Part shown: in pieces, positions 59,735 to 64,000 of the stretch
How positions within the stretch are numbered: position 1 is the stretch's first letter
Layout of the letters: each line of letters opens with the position of its first letter
From: UBA7887 sp964408735
Lineage (GTDB): Bacteria; Pseudomonadota; Alphaproteobacteria; UBA7887
NCBI GenBank assembly: GCA_964408735.1
Contig: CAYPAX010000002.1
Location: forward strand, 17,062 to 81,061
Length of the DNA: 64,000 bases
Direction: 5' to 3'
The notes under the pieces: generated by a model
The model's database searches: none
Told to the model about the DNA's origin: nothing
The model's input: only the letters and a program-made list of their open reading frames with translations
Program-made: the position numbers and the translations under genes

Positions 59735-60435
59735 TGGCGCCGGTCTGTCTGATCACCGGCGCCGGCGACGGCACGGGCGCCGCCTGTGCCAGGCGCTTCG
59801 CCGCCGGCGGCTATGGCGTCGCCATGCTGGCGCGGACCGAAGAACGGTTGCGCAAGCTCGAAGGGGAGATAGAGGGCAGCCGCGGCTATGTCTGTGACGT
59901 CGGCGATCTCGACCACTTCAAGGCCACCATGGACCGGGTGCGGGACGAGATGGGCGCGCCGTCCGCCGCCATCCACAATGCGGTCACCGCCTCGTTCGGC
60001 ACCGTGCTGGAAGCTGATGCGGAAAAGTTCGAGCACATCTTTCGCGTCAACACCACGGCGTTGATGGTGCTCGCCCAAGGCGTGGCACCGGCCATGGTGG
60101 AGGCCGGCAAGGGCGCCATCATCGTCACCGGCAACACCTCGGCCTGGCGCGGCAAGCCGCGTTTCTCGATGTTCGCGCCGACCAAGGCGGCGCAGCGCAT
60201 ATTGGCGCAGTCGATGGCGCGCGACCTCGGCCCCCAGGGCGTGCACGTCGCCTACGTGACCATCGATGCCGCCATCGACACGCCATGGACGCGCCCGCAA
60301 ATGCGCCCCGACGAGCCCGACGACTTCTTCTGCAAGCCCAAGGACATCGCCGATGAGGTCTTCCACGTCGCGCACCAGGCGAGCTCGGCCTGGTCGTTCG
60401 ATGTCGAGATCCGGCCCTTCCACGAGAACTGGTGA
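59734..60435 (+). CDS. Atypical SDR-family protein lacking the catalytic Tyr
   Basis: A 233-residue paralogue of the preceding gene: TGAGDGTGAACARRFAAGG, IHNAVT, VTGNTSAWRG, and M-F-A-P-T-K with Phe147 and Lys151. It shares about half or more of its residues with both neighbours in the family, including GVHVAYV and the ADEVFHVAHQ C-terminus ending in ENW. The pair of coupled genes suggests a heterodimer. It ends 4 bases before the GST gene. Confidence 0.87.
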   Translation: MAPVCLITGAGDGTGAACARRFAAGGYGVAMLARTEERLRKLEGEIEGSRGYVCDVGDLDHFKATMDRVRDEMGAPSAAIHNAVTASFGTVLEADAEKFEHIFRVNTTALMVLAQGVAPAMVEAGKGAIIVTGNTSAWRGKPRFSMFAPTKAAQRILAQSMARDLGPQGVHVAYVTIDAAIDTPWTRPQMRPDEPDDFFCKPKDIADEVFHVAHQASSAWSFDVEIRPFHENW

Positions 60436-60439
60436 CGCC

Positions 60440-61069
60440 ATGGAGCTCTATGATTTTTCCCTCGCCCCCAATCCGCGCCGAGTGCGCATCTTCCTGGCAG
60501 AGAAGGGCATCGAGGTGCCGCTCGTCAGCGTCAACACGCGCGAGATGGAGCATTTCAGCGACTGGTTCCGGGCGAAGAACCCGGGCTGCACGATCCCCGT
60601 GCTCGAGCTCGACGACGGCACCTGCATCAGCGAATCGGTCGCCATCTGCCGCTATTTCGAGGAAATCCAGCCCGAACCGCCGCTGTTCGGCAACGGGGCT
60701 GTGGAGCGCGCCCTGGTCGAGATGTGGAACCGCCGCGCCGAGCTCGAAGGCGTGCAGGCGGTGGCCGAGATCATCCGCAATTCGGCGCCCATGTTCGACG
60801 ACCGCGGAATTGCCGGGGTGCGCGGCGTGCCGCAGATCCCGGCGCTGGTCGAGCGCGGCAAGGCGAGCTTGGCACGCTTTTTCGAGACCATCGACGCCCG
60901 CCTCGGCGAGGCGCGGTACCTTGCCGGCGAGAACCTCAGCATCGCCGACATCACCGCTTTCGTCGCCATCGGCTTCGCCGGCCGCGCCGAGATCACCATC
61001 CCCGAAGCTTGCGCCAACGCGACCCGCTGGTTCGCGGAAGTCGGCGCCCGACCCAGCGCGGAGGCCTGA
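60440..61069 (+). CDS. Glutathione S-transferase family protein
   Basis: A 209-residue GST: MELYDFSLAPNPRRVRIFLAEKG, IPVLELDDGTCISESVAICRYFE with the glutathione-binding Glu-Ser, and ENLSIADITAFVAI in the C-domain. It is a paralogue of the GST at 54453, so each arm of the divergent unit carries one. The frame is open upstream; ATG60440, 4 bases after the SDR stop, is the natural start. Confidence 0.9.
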   Translation: MELYDFSLAPNPRRVRIFLAEKGIEVPLVSVNTREMEHFSDWFRAKNPGCTIPVLELDDGTCISESVAICRYFEEIQPEPPLFGNGAVERALVEMWNRRAELEGVQAVAEIIRNSAPMFDDRGIAGVRGVPQIPALVERGKASLARFFETIDARLGEARYLAGENLSIADITAFVAIGFAGRAEITIPEACANATRWFAEVGARPSAEA

Positions 61070-61073
61070 CACA

Positions 61074-61691
61074 ATGACAGCGACCATCGAGTTCTTTTTC
61101 GATTTCGGCAGCCCCACCGCCTATATGGCGCACACCCAGCTTCCGGGCATCGCCGAGCGCACCGGCGCGTCGCTGGTCTACCGCCCCATGCTGCTCGGCG
61201 GCGTGTTCAAGGCGATCGGCAGCACCTCCCCCGCGGCGGTGCCCGCCAAAGGCGCCTATATGGGCCGCGACATTGCGCGCAGCGCGGTCAAGCTCGGCGT
61301 CGATTACGCCTTCAATCCGCATTTTCCGGTCAACACCCTGGCCATCATGCGCGGCGCCGTGGCGGCCCAGCACGAGGGCGAGTTTGAACCGTACCTCGAC
61401 GCCATGTACCGTGCCGTCTGGGTCGACGGCCGCAATATGGGCGAGATCGAGGAGATCGGCGCCGTGCTGGTCGCCGCCGGCCTCGACCCCGCCCGCTACG
61501 GCGCGCGTGTGCAGGAGCAGGCTGTCAAGGACGAGCTCAAGGCCAACACCGAGGAAGCGGTCGCCCGCGGCGTCTTCGGGGCGCCGACCATGTTCGTGGG
61601 CTCCGAGATGTTCTTCGGCCACGACCGCCTGACCTGGGTCGAAGAGCTCGCCGCTGCCGGCGATACCGCACCCGCCTGGGTCACCGATTAG
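61074..61691 (+). CDS. 2-hydroxychromene-2-carboxylate isomerase-like DsbA-fold protein
   Basis: A 205-residue GST-kappa-like protein: IEFFFDFGSPTAYMAHTQL, where Ser and Pro stand in the CxxC site, LLLGGVFKAIG-like and PVNTLAIMRGAVAA in the middle, and ARGVFGAPTMFVGSEMFFGHDRL at the cis-Pro end. In naphthalene degradation such enzymes use glutathione to isomerise hydroxychromene carboxylate; here the substrate is unknown. It is the last gene of the right arm and overlaps the convergent folP by 11 bases. Confidence 0.9.
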   Translation: MTATIEFFFDFGSPTAYMAHTQLPGIAERTGASLVYRPMLLGGVFKAIGSTSPAAVPAKGAYMGRDIARSAVKLGVDYAFNPHFPVNTLAIMRGAVAAQHEGEFEPYLDAMYRAVWVDGRNMGEIEEIGAVLVAAGLDPARYGARVQEQAVKDELKANTEEAVARGVFGAPTMFVGSEMFFGHDRLTWVEELAAAGDTAPAWVTD

Positions 61692-62705
61692 AGCCCAGCG
61701 CTTGCCAGATTGCCAGGGCCTGGGCGGTTTCGGCGACATCGTGCACGCGCAGGATCTGGGCGCCTTGGTCGAGCGCGGCCAGGGCCAGGGCGAGGGAGCC
61801 GGGCAGGCGTGCGTCGGCGGGGGCGCCGCCGGCGATCTTCGCGATGGTGCTTTTGCGCGAGACGCCTATCAGCAGCGGCACGCTGAGGCCGTGGAAGGTC
61901 GCCGCCCAGGCAATCAGACGCAGATTGTGCGCCGGGGTCTTGCCGAAGCCGAAGCCGGGATCGATGGCGAGCTTCGTGCGCGGAATCCCGGCTGCCTCCG
62001 CCGCCGCCAGGCGCGCTTCCAGGGCATCGTAGATATCGAGCACCACGTGATCGTAAGTCGGATCGTCCTGCATCACGCGGGGGTCGCCGAGGCTGTGCAT
62101 GAGCACCACGGCCAACCCTGTCTCGGCCGCCACCGCGGCACTGTCTGCATGATGGCTGAGGGCCGAGACATCGTTGATGATGGCGGCGCCGGCTTCCGCC
62201 GCCGCAGCCATGGTGGCCGGGTTGCGGGTGTCGATCGAGACCGTGACGCCGGCCCCGGCAAGGGCACGGACCACGGGCAGCACACGGGCACATTCCTCTT
62301 CCACCGGGATCGGCGCCGCACCGGGGCGCGTCGACTCGCCGCCGACATCGACGATCGCCGCGCCGGCCTCGGCCAAGGCCAGACCGTGGGCGATGGCGTC
62401 GTCGATACCCCCATAGCGACCACCATCGGAGAAGCTGTCCGGGGTAACGTTGAGCACGCCCATCAGTGAGGGCGCGTCCATGGCTATGCCGGCGAAAGGC
62501 GGCGGCGGCACCTGCAACGCCTCAATGCGGGGATTATCTTCGAATTCGCTCAGGCGCTCGACGCCGAGCCAGGCCCGGCGCTCTCTGTCGGCCAACTCAA
62601 GGGCGCTGAAAGCAATACCGCCGCCGGCCAGAGGCAGCGCGGCGCCGGCCACGCGCGCGCATGCCGCGGCTTCGCCGCGCAGCAACGCCGTCGGTCTCAG
62701 ATACA

Positions 62706-62706
<1 letters not shown>
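61681..62706 (-). CDS. folP: Dihydropteroate synthase
   Basis: A 341-residue enzyme of folate synthesis. The core from about residue 79 has LMGVLNVTPDSFSDGGRY, GGESTRPGAAPI, SIDTRNPATM, INDVSAL, DPGFGFGKTPAHN and GVSRKSTIAKI, with sulfonamide-target residues intact. The N-terminal roughly 75 residues are an extension seen in related Alphaproteobacteria and not needed for catalysis. It starts with GTG62706, overlapping the ftsH stop by one base. Confidence 0.95.

Positions 62707-64000
<1,294 letters not shown>

Overview
The window looks like a high-GC alphaproteobacterial chromosome, most likely Rhodospirillales or a related order. The case rests on gene order: a divergent mutM / ubiE-ubiB-coaBC-dut block, enoyl-CoA hydratase-rpsT-dnaA-dnaN-recF-gyrB, a serC-serA-hisZ-purA operon, and the glmM/folP/ftsH genes. 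No phage, plasmid, rRNA, tRNA or CRISPR feature was found. All similarity statements come from reading the translations by eye; no database search was run.

Layout. 1-7.5 kb: the tail of a DUF3501 gene, a giant class III nucleotide cyclase carrying three tandem TolB-like/TPR modules, an SH3-domain secreted protein, a D-2-hydroxyacid dehydrogenase, a 262-bp MITE-like element, and a DUF2059 secreted protein. 7.5-13.7 kb (minus strand): ubiE-ubiB-coaBC-dut-cysK-moeB-dsrE-like, covering ubiquinone, CoA, dUTP and sulfur metabolism. 13.7-24.7 kb (plus strand): mutM, a small secreted protein, enoyl-CoA hydratase, rpsT, then the replication-initiation block dnaA-dnaN-recF-gyrB and a class A penicillin-binding protein. 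24.7-30.8 kb: an orphan acyl-CoA carboxyltransferase, a sodium:solute symporter with two small membrane-linked partners, and a serine hydrolase of lower GC. 30.9-36.1 kb: serC-serA-hisZ-purA behind a strong promoter and a short structured leader. 36.3-41.8 kb: OsmC-like and EthD-like proteins, a soluble one-module cyclase, a DsbA/GST-kappa-fold protein, thiD and glmM.

41.9-61.7 kb is an accessory block sitting between glmM and folP-ftsH, genes that are normally adjacent in this class. It holds SDRs, GSTs, a flavin oxidoreductase, an epoxide-hydrolase-like enzyme, a two-module cyclase, an enolase-superfamily enzyme, and two unusual sets. The first (54.3-52.1 kb, minus) is a small operon pairing a LecB-like calcium-loop protein with a gingipain/C25-like cysteine peptidase and a 75-aa protein. 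The second (54.4-61.7 kb) is a pair of divergent operons around one HxlR regulator and one palindromic operator: ECH-ECH-GST to the left, and HxlR-NMO-MerB-like-SDR-SDR-GST-isomerase to the right. The MerB homologue keeps two catalytic cysteines but has Cys at the catalytic Asp position, and the SDRs lack the catalytic Tyr, so this looks like an undescribed thiol-based pathway rather than a mercury operon.

The three cyclases (1, 2 and 3 TolB/TPR modules) form a paralogous series. The first modules of the two largest are about 89% identical over 125 residues by hand alignment, which points to recent duplication with separate module gain.
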